DNA from: Microvirga lupini
GTDB lineage: Bacteria > Pseudomonadota > Alphaproteobacteria > Rhizobiales > Beijerinckiaceae
Length of the DNA: 64,000 nucleotides
Assembly: GCF_014191055.1 (NCBI RefSeq)
Contig: NZ_JACHWB010000001.1
Span: 248,001 to 312,000, forward strand
Reading direction: 5' to 3'
Shown: piece by piece, positions 8,996 to 17,213 of the stretch
Layout: every line of letters starts with the position of its first letter
How positions within the stretch are numbered: position 1 is the stretch's first letter
Position numbers and translations under genes: made by a program
Notes under the pieces: model-generated
Databases searched by the model: none
Told to the model about the DNA's origin: nothing
Seen by the model: only the letters and a program-made list of their open reading frames with translations

Positions 8996-9770
8996 CGTTT
9001 CTGCAGGACACAAGACCATGGTTAAGACTGACGAGGATTATGCCCTCTTTCTCGATTTCGACGGCACACTCGTCGACATCGTCGAGCGTCCCGATGCGGT
9101 TGCGGTGGATCCGGCTCTGCCGGAGGTCCTCACCAGGCTGCAGGAGCGGCTCGGCGGCGCACTCGCCATCATCAGCGGGCGCCCCGTCGCGTTTCTCGAT
9201 GCTCACTTCGTGCCCCATCAATTCGACATGGCGGGACTCCACGGGCTGGAGCATCGCATCGCCGGGCGGCTCTCCATGTGCGATCCGGACGAACATCCGG
9301 CCTTGCGCGAGATGATTGCGCGTCTGAAAGTGATCGTCGCGGATAAGGAGGGTGTCCTGATCGAGGACAAGGGCTGCTCGGTTGCGATCCATTGGCGGCA
9401 GGCTCCGCACGAGAAGGACTTCGCGCTGGCGACCGCGCATGCGGCCATCGAGGCCCTGGGCAACGATTACCGTGTTCAGCACGGCAAAGCTGTGGCAGAA
9501 ATCCTTCCCTCGGCGGCAGGGAAGGGCAAGGTGATCGAGCGGTTTCTTCACGAAGCTCCCTACAAGGGGCGGCGCCCGATCTTCATCGGCGACGACCTGA
9601 CCGACGAGAACGGCTTCAAGACCGTGAATGCCCATGGCGGCCTGTCCGTGCGCATCGGCGCGGGCGAGACCATCGCCAAGGTGCGCCTCGGGACACCCGC
9701 GGACCTGCGCCATCGCCTGTCCACATGGGCATCTGAGGGTTCTCTTCCTTTCGATGAGGATGATTGTTGA
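8988..9770 (+). CDS. otsB: Trehalose-6-phosphate phosphatase
   Basis: HAD-superfamily phosphatase (260 aa) that dephosphorylates trehalose 6-phosphate to trehalose. Motif I is FLDFDGTLVD, with ISGRP (motif II region), a motif III lysine in GKGKVIERF and motif IV IFIGDDLTDENGF, in the order of the OtsB family. The ATG at 8988 overlaps the synthase stop; a second in-frame ATG at 9018 would give 250 aa and starts closer to where homologues begin. Neither has a strong ribosome site. Overlap with the upstream synthase and a gap of only one base to the GH15 gene indicate one operon. Confidence 0.9.
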   Translation: MRDVSAGHKTMVKTDEDYALFLDFDGTLVDIVERPDAVAVDPALPEVLTRLQERLGGALAIISGRPVAFLDAHFVPHQFDMAGLHGLEHRIAGRLSMCDPDEHPALREMIARLKVIVADKEGVLIEDKGCSVAIHWRQAPHEKDFALATAHAAIEALGNDYRVQHGKAVAEILPSAAGKGKVIERFLHEAPYKGRRPIFIGDDLTDENGFKTVNAHGGLSVRIGAGETIAKVRLGTPADLRHRLSTWASEGSLPFDEDDC

Positions 9771-9771
9771 T

Positions 9772-11580
9772 ATGAGTTCGCTGGATCTTGCCGTCATCGG
9801 CAATTGCATGATCTCGGCCCTGGTCGATCGCCGCGCGCAGATCGTCTGGAGCTGCTTTCCGCGCTTCGATGGCGACCCGGTATTTTCGGCCCTGCTCGAT
9901 TGTCCTGAAGGGCAGAGCGACGCGGACCAGAAGGGCGTCTTCGCCATCGACATGGCTGGCCTGGTGAGTTGCGAGCAGAGCTATCTCCAGAACACGGCTG
10001 TTCTCGTGTCCCGCATGACGGATTCGTCCGGAAACGTCGTCGAGGTCACGGATTTCGCGCCGCGCTTCAAGCATTTCGACCGCACCTTTCGGCCGCCCAT
10101 GCTGATCCGTCGCGTCACGCCCGTCAAAGGCCGCCCGCGCATCCGCGTCCGGCTGCGGCCGCATTTCGAATGGGGCGAGCATTCGCCCGGTCGGACGCGC
10201 GGCAGCAATCACCTGCGCTTCGTCAGCCCCGACACGTCCCTTCGCCTGACCACCGATGCGCCGATCTCCTATGTCCAGGACGAGCGCTTCTTCGTGGTGG
10301 ACCGGCCCATGTCGTTCTTCTTCGGCGAGGACGAGCCGCTGCGCTCGGAGGCCGACACCACCGCCCGCGCCTTCCTCGACAGCACGGTCGATTTCTGGCG
10401 CGATTGGGTGCGTTCGCTCTCCATCCCCTTCGACTGGCAGGAAGCGGTGATCCGCGCCGCCATCACGCTCAAGCTGTGCAACTTCGAGGAGACGGGTGCC
10501 ATCGTGGCGGCGCTCACCACCTCGGTACCGGAGGCGCCCCATACGCAGCGCAATTGGGATTACCGCTATTGCTGGCTGCGTGACGCCTATTTCGTCATCC
10601 AGGCCCTCAACCGACTCGGCACCACGAAGACGATGGAGGAATACCTAACCTACATCACCAATATCGTCGACGACATGGATGCCATCCCCAACCAGAAGGA
10701 CATGCCGCCGCTCTTCAGCATCACCCGCTCGCCCGATCTCGAGGAGCGGGAGGCGACGGCGCTGGCGGGCTATCGCGGCATGGGACCGGTGCGCGTCGGC
10801 AACGCGGCCTATACCCAGATCCAGAACGACGCCTACGGCAGCGTCGTGCTCGCCTCCGTCCACGCCTTCCTGGACAAGCGCCTGATCCGCACCGGCAACC
10901 GGGCGTTGTTCGCGCATCTGGAAAAGCTCGGGCACAGGGCGATCGAGGTGTTCGACAAGCCCGATGCCGGCCCCTGGGAGCTGCGCACCAAGGCGGCCGT
11001 GCATACCTTTCCGAGCGTGATGTGCTGGGCGGCCTGCGACCGGCTCGTTAAGATCGCCGAGGCCATGGGGCGCGAGGATCGGGCGGCCTTCTGGCGCGAG
11101 AATGCCGAACACATGCACCGGGTCATCGATGAGCGCGCCTACAACGCCGACAAGGGCACGTTCGTGTCCTCCTTCGACGGCGAGGACCTCGATGCCACGC
11201 TGCTGCTCCTGGCAGAGCTTGATTTCGTGAAGCCGGAGGATCCGCGCTTCATCGCCACCGTGGAGGCCGTCGGGTCGAAGCTGCGGCGCGGCGACCTGCT
11301 TCTGCGTTATGATGTGGAAGACGACTTTGGCCTCATGCACACGGCTTTCATGATCTGCGGCTTCTGGTACGTGGATGCCCTGAACGCCATCGGGCGCAAG
11401 GAGGAGGCGAAGGAATTGTTCGAGCACATCCTGAGCCTGCGTAATTCCTTCGGCCTCTTCTCCGAGGATGCGGACTTCACCACCGGAGAGCTGTGGGGCA
11501 ATTTCCCCCAGACCTATTCGATGGTCGGTCTCATCAACTCGGCGGTGCGCCTGAGCCGGAGCTGGGAAGAGGCGTTCTGA
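9772..11580 (+). CDS. Glycoside hydrolase family 15 protein (glucoamylase- or trehalase-type)
   Basis: Cytoplasmic GH15 enzyme of 602 aa. The N-terminal beta-sandwich begins SSLDLAVIGNCMISALVD. The (alpha/alpha)6 catalytic domain carries QRNWDYRYCWLRDAYF, the usual GH15 signature, and ends with GELWGNFPQTYSMVGLI. There is no signal peptide. Family members hydrolyse alpha-1,4-glucans, and some bacterial members are trehalases. Between otsAB and glucokinase, trehalase activity is an attractive inference but is not decided by sequence. I start at ATG 9772, one base after the otsB stop and 11 bases after GAGGA; ATG 9754 is an in-frame alternative. A longer upstream extension within otsB is rejected. 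Confidence 0.88.
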   Translation: MSSLDLAVIGNCMISALVDRRAQIVWSCFPRFDGDPVFSALLDCPEGQSDADQKGVFAIDMAGLVSCEQSYLQNTAVLVSRMTDSSGNVVEVTDFAPRFKHFDRTFRPPMLIRRVTPVKGRPRIRVRLRPHFEWGEHSPGRTRGSNHLRFVSPDTSLRLTTDAPISYVQDERFFVVDRPMSFFFGEDEPLRSEADTTARAFLDSTVDFWRDWVRSLSIPFDWQEAVIRAAITLKLCNFEETGAIVAALTTSVPEAPHTQRNWDYRYCWLRDAYFVIQALNRLGTTKTMEEYLTYITNIVDDMDAIPNQKDMPPLFSITRSPDLEEREATALAGYRGMGPVRVGNAAYTQIQNDAYGSVVLASVHAFLDKRLIRTGNRALFAHLEKLGHRAIEVFDKPDAGPWELRTKAAVHTFPSVMCWAACDRLVKIAEAMGREDRAAFWRENAEHMHRVIDERAYNADKGTFVSSFDGEDLDATLLLLAELDFVKPEDPRFIATVEAVGSKLRRGDLLLRYDVEDDFGLMHTAFMICGFWYVDALNAIGRKEEAKELFEHILSLRNSFGLFSEDADFTTGELWGNFPQTYSMVGLINSAVRLSRSWEEAF

Positions 11581-11620
11581 TCCTCGAGGATCGGACGCGA
11601 AAGAAGGACGATAGGCTTCG

Positions 11621-12619
11621 ATGTTCGCATTTCCCGTTCTGCTCGGTGATATCGGCGGCACCAATGCCCGCTTCGCGGTTCTGCCTGCGCCCGGAGAGCC
11701 CGTTCAACTCCTGCCGCGCGCTCTGACGGCGCAGACGCCGGATCCGGTCGGCGCCATCAGGATTGCGCTCGAAGCCTATAAGGGGCCGGCTCCCCGCTCG
11801 GCCATCATTGCGGTGGCCACCCGGGTCGATGCCCCGGCCATACGGCTTACCAATGCCAATTGGGTGATCGACGCCGAAGCGATTGGAACGGCGCTCGGGC
11901 TCGACCGCGTGACCCTTGTCAATGACTACACGCCGGTGGCTGCCTCCGTCACGGTGCTCGACGAGGCCAAGGGCGATCTCGCCCCCATCGGCACCTTCCC
12001 GCCGGCCAAGTCCGGGGCTCGGGTCGTCCTGGGGCCCGGCACAGGTCTCGGGGCAGGCGCTCTGGTGCCGGTGGAGGATCGCTTCGCCATTCTGGCCACC
12101 GAGGCGGGCCACATGGAGTTCGGCCCGACCACGGATGAGGAAACCGCCCTCTGGCCGCATCTGGAGCGGGTTGGCGGGCGCATCTCCGGAGAGGTCGTGC
12201 TGTCCGGGCCGGGGCTCTTCCGCATCGCCAGGGCGCTTGCCGCCCATCGTTGCGTGGACTGCTCCTTCACGATGCCCAACGACGTTCTGGCGGCAGCGCG
12301 CGAGGGCGACAGCCTGGCCAAGGATGCGCTGGACCTGTTCGCCCGCTTCCTCGGGCGCTTCGCCGGCGATCTGGCGCTCACCTTCGAATCCTCCGGCGGC
12401 GTCTTCATTGCCGGCGGTATCGCGCCCCGGATGATCGACATCCTCCAGGCCGGCGGCTTCCGCGAGGCCTTCGACCGCAAGGCGCCCCATGACGCCTGGG
12501 CCAGGAAGGTCCCGGTCTACGCGATCGTCAATCCGGAGCCCGCCCTGCAGGGCTTGGCCGCCATCGTGACGAATCCCGAGCGCTTCGTCTTCCCATCGCA
12601 GGGGTGGCAGGCTACCTGA
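11621..12619 (+). CDS. glk: Glucokinase (Glk family)
   Basis: ATP-dependent glucokinase (332 aa) converting glucose to glucose 6-phosphate in the cytoplasm. The N-terminal phosphate-binding motif GDIGGTNARFAV, the GPGTGLGAG loop, the catalytic-region EAGHMEFGP and the C-terminal GGVFIAGGIAPR adenosine motif are those of the E. coli-type Glk family rather than ROK repressors. It follows the GH15 gene by 40 bases. In this order the cluster can release glucose from trehalose or glucan and re-phosphorylate it, feeding the synthase upstream. Confidence 0.92.
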   Translation: MFAFPVLLGDIGGTNARFAVLPAPGEPVQLLPRALTAQTPDPVGAIRIALEAYKGPAPRSAIIAVATRVDAPAIRLTNANWVIDAEAIGTALGLDRVTLVNDYTPVAASVTVLDEAKGDLAPIGTFPPAKSGARVVLGPGTGLGAGALVPVEDRFAILATEAGHMEFGPTTDEETALWPHLERVGGRISGEVVLSGPGLFRIARALAAHRCVDCSFTMPNDVLAAAREGDSLAKDALDLFARFLGRFAGDLALTFESSGGVFIAGGIAPRMIDILQAGGFREAFDRKAPHDAWARKVPVYAIVNPEPALQGLAAIVTNPERFVFPSQGWQAT

Positions 12620-12684
12620 GGGGCCTGCCGCAAACGCGCCGGGCCGCATCGTAGGCTGCCGGCGCTCCAACCTGCTGATTGGTG

Positions 12685-13800
12685 ATGAAAACAGAACAGA
12701 TCGCCCTTGCTCCGCTGGCTCCCGGAGCCGACCTCTCCCTGACCGTCCAGCGCTTCGGACCGGAAGGCGCCCGTCCGTGCATCTATGTCCAAGCCTCGCT
12801 GCATGCGGACGAGATCCCCGGCATGATCGCCGCCCACCACCTGCGCGAGCGCCTCATCGCCCTGGAGAACGAGGGCCGGATCAAGGGCGAGATCGTGCTC
12901 GTGCCCTCGGCCAATCCCATCGGCCTGGCGCAAAGGGTGTTAGGCGATCATATCGGCCGCTTCAATCTGAGCGACGGCATCAATTTCAACCGCGGCTATC
13001 CCGACTTCGTGCCCAAGGCGGCCGAGCGCATCGAGGGCAAGCTGACGGATGATGCGGAAGCGAATGTGCGCCTGATCCGCGAGGCCCTGCGGGCGGAGTG
13101 TGAGGCCTGGAAGCCGGCCAATCCGGCCGAGGCCATGAAGAAAGCCCTGCTGGGCCTCGCCCAAGAGGCCGACATCGTCCTCGACATGCACTGCGACGCC
13201 GAGGCCGTGGTGCATCTCTACACGCACACCCGCTCGGAGGAGGAATTCGCGCCGCTCTCCGCCCTGATCGGCGCCCACGCCTACCTGCTCGCGGACGTGT
13301 CCGGCGACGAGCCCTTCGACGAGGCCTGCAGCCGTCCCTGGGCGGAACTCGCCGACCGCTTCCCGGATCGCCCGATCCCCTTCGGCTGCCATTCGACGAC
13401 CCTGGAGTTCCGGGGCGAGCGGGACGTGAGCCATGAGACCGGGCAAGCCGATGCAGCCGCAATCGTCGATTATCTGACCCTGCGCGGCGCCATCGCCGGT
13501 GAGGCTCCGCAGGTGCCTGACGGTCTCTGCAAAGCCACGCCGCTGGCAGCCTCCGAGCCGGTCCAGGCGCCGGCCTACGGCATCCTGGTCTTCAAGGCCG
13601 AGATCGGGGCTCGGGTGAAGGCCGGCGACGTGATCGCCGATGTGGTCGATCCGCTGACGGGTATCACCGTCGAGGCCAAGGCGCCCTGCGGCGGCGTGAT
13701 GTTCGCCCGGATCTCCCAGCGCTTCGTCACGCAAGGCATGCGGCTGGCCAAGGTGGCCGGCACCACGGCCAAGCGCACCGGCAAGCTGCTCAGCGCCTGA
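12685..13800 (+). CDS. Succinylglutamate desuccinylase/aspartoacylase (AstE/AspA) family hydrolase
   Basis: Zinc carboxypeptidase-like deacylase (371 aa). The zinc ligands are visible in LHADEIPG (H and E) and DMHCD (H), as in the AstE/aspartoacylase branch of the M14 fold. A C-terminal lipoyl-like beta domain (from about residue 285) resembles that of the DUF2817/AstE subgroup. Members remove acyl groups from N-acyl amino acids; the substrate here is unknown because no arginine-catabolic (ast) genes are adjacent. Three start codons occur in a row (TTG, GTG, ATG); I take the ATG. None has a clear ribosome site. Confidence 0.82.
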   Translation: MKTEQIALAPLAPGADLSLTVQRFGPEGARPCIYVQASLHADEIPGMIAAHHLRERLIALENEGRIKGEIVLVPSANPIGLAQRVLGDHIGRFNLSDGINFNRGYPDFVPKAAERIEGKLTDDAEANVRLIREALRAECEAWKPANPAEAMKKALLGLAQEADIVLDMHCDAEAVVHLYTHTRSEEEFAPLSALIGAHAYLLADVSGDEPFDEACSRPWAELADRFPDRPIPFGCHSTTLEFRGERDVSHETGQADAAAIVDYLTLRGAIAGEAPQVPDGLCKATPLAASEPVQAPAYGILVFKAEIGARVKAGDVIADVVDPLTGITVEAKAPCGGVMFARISQRFVTQGMRLAKVAGTTAKRTGKLLSA

Positions 13801-13806
13801 AACAAG

Positions 13807-13835
13807 AAAGGCCGCCCCGAAGGGCGGCCTTTCCA
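13807..13835. terminator. Bidirectional rho-independent terminator
   Basis: An 11-bp perfect stem (13807-13817 with 13822-13832) closed by a CGAA loop and flanked by A-rich sequence on the left and T residues on the right. It ends the AstE-like gene on the plus strand and would end the antisense mini-ORF transcript on the minus strand. Confidence 0.88.
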
Positions 13836-13876
13836 TTGTCGGTTCCACGGCCCGTTAGAGCCGGCCATTTTGTGCG

Positions 13877-13951
13877 TTACGCACCAATCTCGGCAGAGGC
13901 CAAGATCCAGGTCACGGCAACCGGGGACCGTAGGGTATGACAATGAGACAC
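13877..13951 (-). CDS. Predicted 24-aa mini-ORF with exceptional Shine-Dalgarno
   Basis: A 24-codon ORF on the minus strand, GTG start at 13951 and TAA stop at 13877, translating to MSHCHTLRSPVAV... and ending AEIGA. Directly upstream lies GAAAGGAGGTGATCCA (13952-13967), complementary over all 16 bases to the 3' tail of 16S rRNA, with GGAGG seven bases from the GTG. Downstream it runs into the terminator at 13807-13835, so it can form a self-contained transcript of about 150 nt. No family is recognised. It could be a leader peptide, a small protein, or a site whose plus-strand copy acts as an anti-Shine-Dalgarno in the prfC leader. Confidence 0.45.
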   Translation of the reverse strand: MSHCHTLRSPVAVTWILASAEIGA

Positions 13952-13967
13952 TGGATCACCTCCTTTC
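13952..13967 (-). promoter_or_regulatory. Near-perfect extended Shine-Dalgarno (16S 3'-tail complement)
   Basis: On the minus strand GAAAGGAGGTGATCCA; on the plus strand TGGATCACCTCCTTTC, which equals the canonical 16S rRNA 3' terminus. Ordinary ribosome sites in this window match four to six bases, so 16 is exceptional. Confidence 0.7.
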
Positions 13968-14072
13968 GTTGTTGACGGGAAAGCCCCATATGGGGTGAGA
14001 AGAGCCCAGCGAAAGGGCGGGGCGCTGCGGCGTTCTGTCCCCTGCACCGATTTTAGAGAATTTTCAAAAGCC

Positions 14073-15656
14073 ATGACCGATCTTCCGGCCCCGGTGGGCC
14101 GCCGCCGAACTTTTGCGATCATCTCCCACCCGGACGCGGGCAAGACCACGCTCACCGAGAAGCTGCTGCTGTTCGGGGGCGCGATCCAGCTCGCCGGTGA
14201 GGTGAAGGCCAAGAAGAACCGCGTCTCGACCCGGTCCGACTGGATGGGGATCGAGAAGGAGCGCGGCATCTCTGTGGTGACTTCGGTCATGACCTTCGAG
14301 TATGGCGACTGCGTCTTCAACCTGCTCGACACACCGGGCCACGAGGACTTCTCGGAGGACACCTACCGCACACTGACGGCGGTCGACTCCGCCATCATGG
14401 TGATCGACGCGGCCAAGGGCATCGAGGCGCGCACCCGCAAGCTCTTCGAAGTCTGCCGCATGCGCGACATCCCGATCGTCACCTTCATCAACAAGATGGA
14501 CCGCGAGGCGCGCAGCCCCTTCGACCTCCTTGACGAGATCGAGAAGACGCTGGCGCTGGACACGGCGCCCGTCACCTGGCCGATCAGCCAGGGCCGGAGC
14601 TTCGCCGGCACCTTCGACCTGCGCCGCAACGTCGTTCGCCGCATCGATACGGACGAGGAGCCGACGCCCGTCTCCGGCCCGGACGATCCGAAACTGATGA
14701 GCCTGCTGCCGCCTGAAGAGGCGGATGCGTGGCAGGAGGAGGTGATGCTCGCGCAAGAAGCCTGTAAGCCGTTCGACCTGCAGGCCTTCCGTGAGGGACA
14801 TCTCACGCCGGTGTTCTTCGGTAGCGCCTTACGCAATTTCGGCGTGCGTGATCTCATCGATGCACTGGCTGCCTATGCGCCGCCGCCGCGCGGTCAGGAG
14901 GCCGACAAACGTCTTGTCGAGGCGAGCGAGCCCAAGATGTCGGGCTTCGTGTTCAAGATCCAGGCCAACATGGATCCGAACCACCGCGACCGCATCGCGT
15001 TCATGCGCATCTGCTCGGGCAAGCTCCAGCGCGGCATGAAGGCGAAGCTCGTGCGCACGGGCAAGCCCATGAGCCTGAACTCGCCGCAATTCTTCTTCGC
15101 GCAGGATCGCGCCATCGCGGACGAGGCCTGGGCCGGCGATGTGGTGGGCATCCCCAACCATGGTACCTTGCGCATCGGCGACACGCTCACGGAGGGCGAG
15201 GACATCGTTTTCCGCGGCGTGCCGAGTTTCGCGCCGGAAATCCTGCGCCGCATCAAGCTGCAGGACGCCATGAAGGCGAAGAAGCTGCGCGAGGCGCTGC
15301 AGCAGATGGCGGAAGAAGGCGTCGTTCAGCTCTTCGTGCCGCAGGACGGCTCCGGCGCCATCGTGGGCGTGGTCGGCGCGCTGCAGCTCGACGTGCTCAA
15401 GGAGCGCTTGGCTGCCGAGTATGGCTTGCCGATCGACTACGAGCCGACGCGCTTCTCCATCTGCCGCTGGATCACGGCGGACGATCCGCGGGAACTCGAC
15501 AAGTTCATCGAGAGCCACCTGTCGGCCATGGCGCGCGATCTCGACGATGCGCCCGTGTTCATGGCGCCGAACCAGTTCAACCTTCAATATGAGGTGGACC
15601 GCTACAAGGCGATCCAGTTCTCGGACGTGAAGGATTACCAAAAGAAGGCGGCTTAA
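14073..15656 (+). CDS. prfC: Peptide chain release factor 3
   Basis: Translational GTPase RF3 (527 aa; E. coli 529), which recycles RF1/RF2 from the ribosome after termination. G motifs are visible: SHPDAGKTTLTEKLL (P-loop), DTPGHEDFSEDTYRTL (G3) and NKMDRE (G4). The switch I text SDWMGIEKERGISVVTSVM is typical of RF3. An upstream in-frame ATG at 13995 would add 26 residues unlike any RF3; the ATG at 14073, starting MTDLPAPVGRRRTFAIISH, is preferred. The stop codon lies inside a terminator hairpin shared with the convergent sensor kinase. Confidence 0.95.
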   Translation: MTDLPAPVGRRRTFAIISHPDAGKTTLTEKLLLFGGAIQLAGEVKAKKNRVSTRSDWMGIEKERGISVVTSVMTFEYGDCVFNLLDTPGHEDFSEDTYRTLTAVDSAIMVIDAAKGIEARTRKLFEVCRMRDIPIVTFINKMDREARSPFDLLDEIEKTLALDTAPVTWPISQGRSFAGTFDLRRNVVRRIDTDEEPTPVSGPDDPKLMSLLPPEEADAWQEEVMLAQEACKPFDLQAFREGHLTPVFFGSALRNFGVRDLIDALAAYAPPPRGQEADKRLVEASEPKMSGFVFKIQANMDPNHRDRIAFMRICSGKLQRGMKAKLVRTGKPMSLNSPQFFFAQDRAIADEAWAGDVVGIPNHGTLRIGDTLTEGEDIVFRGVPSFAPEILRRIKLQDAMKAKKLREALQQMAEEGVVQLFVPQDGSGAIVGVVGALQLDVLKERLAAEYGLPIDYEPTRFSICRWITADDPRELDKFIESHLSAMARDLDDAPVFMAPNQFNLQYEVDRYKAIQFSDVKDYQKKAA

Positions 15657-15674
15657 CAGCCGCCTTCTTTTTCC
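15641..15674. terminator. Bidirectional terminator overlapping prfC stop
   Basis: A 12-bp perfect stem, 15641-15652 with 15659-15670, six-base loop, then T residues. The left arm begins AAAG, so it also presents a T-run on the minus strand for the convergent kinase gene. The prfC TAA is in the loop. Confidence 0.9.
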
Positions 15675-17141
15675 TCAAGCATCGAGCTGGTTCAGCGGCA
15701 GGTCGATGCGCACGCGCAGGCCCTCGGGGCGCCAGTCATAGGCGATGGCACCGCCGAGCTGGTCCTTCACGCTGCGGCGCGCGAGCTTCGAGCCGAAGCC
15801 TTCGGTGCTCGGCACGCCCTGGATGGCCGGTCCGTCTTCCTCCTGCCATGTGAGCGTGAGCATCACGCCGCGCACCCAGCTGATCCTCAGCCGGCCTTCG
15901 GAAACCGACAAGGCGCCGTATTTCGACGCGTTGGTGGCCAGCTCGTGCAGAACCAGCGTCAGGATCGTTGCGGCCTTCGGACCGATCCGCACCGGTGGCC
16001 CATCGAGCGTCATCGGGGAGGGCGCATCCTGGTTGATGTGCGGCGCCAGGATGGCCTGCACGATCTCGTCGACCGAGGTTTCCCCGTCCGTTGGCTCACT
16101 GCCCGTGATGGCGGGGCGGATCAGCTCATGCGCGCGCGCCAGGGCTTCGATGCGCCCGCGCAGGGCGGCCGCCATCTGCTTCGGCGTCTCCGCCATCCGG
16201 GCCGTGAGTGCAATCATGCCGCTCGTCATGGCAAAGAGGTTTTTGACCCGGTGGTTGAGCTCCTGCACCAGAAGCTGCCGAACCTCTTCGTTCCTGCGAC
16301 GCTCCGTGACGTCGATGATCGTTCCGAGAATGCGTGCAGGCTTCAGTTCACCGTTGACGACCTCGTAGAGCATGCGCCCGCGGCTCAAGATCCAGCGGAC
16401 CTCGCCGTCAGGGCGGACGATTCTGTGCTCGATCTGGATCTGTCCCCCGGAGCGGGGATCGTTCAAGGACCCGATGCTGTTCGCCACATGCTCGCGATCC
16501 TCCGGGTGAATGGCCGAGAGCCAGAACTCATAGGTCGCGGGCTCGTTCCGCGGCAGGCCGAAGATGTCCTTCTGCCGGTCCGACCAGAAGGTCTCGCCGG
16601 TCTGGGCGTTCCATTCCCACAGGCCCATCTCCGTCGCCTCGACGGCCAGCGCCAGACGCTCGTTGTGGAGCGCAACCTCGCGGGCCTTGATCTCGGCCTC
16701 GCCGCGGGCCCTGACCCGCTCGGTCACATGGGCGGCCAGCGCCAGGATGCCGCTGATCTGATCGCCCCCGTCGCGAACGGGCAGAAGCTTGATGTCCCAA
16801 TAGGTGGTCGTGCCAGGGGTAAGGACGAGGGGGTGGTCCTTCAGCTCCTGCGGCTCGCCGGTCTGGAACACATTTTCGCGTAAGGCCCAAAGCTCCGGGG
16901 TGTATCGTTCCCCCATGACCTCGGACACGCTCCGGCCGACAATATCCTCGTCTGCGACCGACAGGGCGGACCGGAACAGGCGGTTCGCGAAGGCGAATTG
17001 CTGGTCCGGCCCAAGGGTCACGGCAATGGCCAGGGGCACATTCTCGAGAAGCTCGGACAGAGCCTCCCGGCTGAACCCTTCCGCTCCCCCCTGGAGGCGA
17101 ATCTCATCGAGTCCATAGGCCCAGGGTTGAGAGGGACTCAC
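15675..17141 (-). CDS. PAS-domain HWE-family sensor histidine kinase
   Basis: Soluble sensor kinase of 488 aa with no transmembrane helix. Two PAS domains are visible: about residues 25-140 (ENVPLAIAVTLGPDQQFAFA) and 165-285 (WNAQTGETFWSDRQKDIFG, a PAS_3 type). The dimerisation/phosphoacceptor segment is LNHRVKNLFAMTSGM with the histidine in the HRVKN box, followed by a GHKL ATPase domain with HELATNASKYGALS (N-box) and EGFGSKLARRSVKDQLGG. The HRVKN box and short ATPase are typical of the HWE/HisKA_2 group common in Hyphomicrobiales. No receiver domain and no adjacent response regulator; the signal is unknown. Confidence 0.9.
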   Translation of the reverse strand: MSPSQPWAYGLDEIRLQGGAEGFSREALSELLENVPLAIAVTLGPDQQFAFANRLFRSALSVADEDIVGRSVSEVMGERYTPELWALRENVFQTGEPQELKDHPLVLTPGTTTYWDIKLLPVRDGGDQISGILALAAHVTERVRARGEAEIKAREVALHNERLALAVEATEMGLWEWNAQTGETFWSDRQKDIFGLPRNEPATYEFWLSAIHPEDREHVANSIGSLNDPRSGGQIQIEHRIVRPDGEVRWILSRGRMLYEVVNGELKPARILGTIIDVTERRRNEEVRQLLVQELNHRVKNLFAMTSGMIALTARMAETPKQMAAALRGRIEALARAHELIRPAITGSEPTDGETSVDEIVQAILAPHINQDAPSPMTLDGPPVRIGPKAATILTLVLHELATNASKYGALSVSEGRLRISWVRGVMLTLTWQEEDGPAIQGVPSTEGFGSKLARRSVKDQLGGAIAYDWRPEGLRVRIDLPLNQLDA

Positions 17142-17213
17142 ACAGACATCCTTTACGAAGGCACACGGGCGGGAGGCGCCAATGCCATGATGGCATTGCT
17201 TTGTGATTTTGTT

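Noticed and set aside
13910..13967. Partial 16S rRNA gene
   Set aside because: Only the last 16-17 bases and a CCGTAGGG word match; the intervening sequence does not, so no rRNA gene is annotated. A remnant origin is kept as an alternative in the mini-ORF finding.
13995..14072. N-terminal extension of prfC
   Set aside because: The extra 26 residues are unlike RF3 proteins, which begin just before the P-loop.
17181..17197. Small hairpin AATGCC/GGCATT downstream of pfkB
   Set aside because: Only six base pairs, partly A/T, with no T-run on either strand; not a credible terminator.
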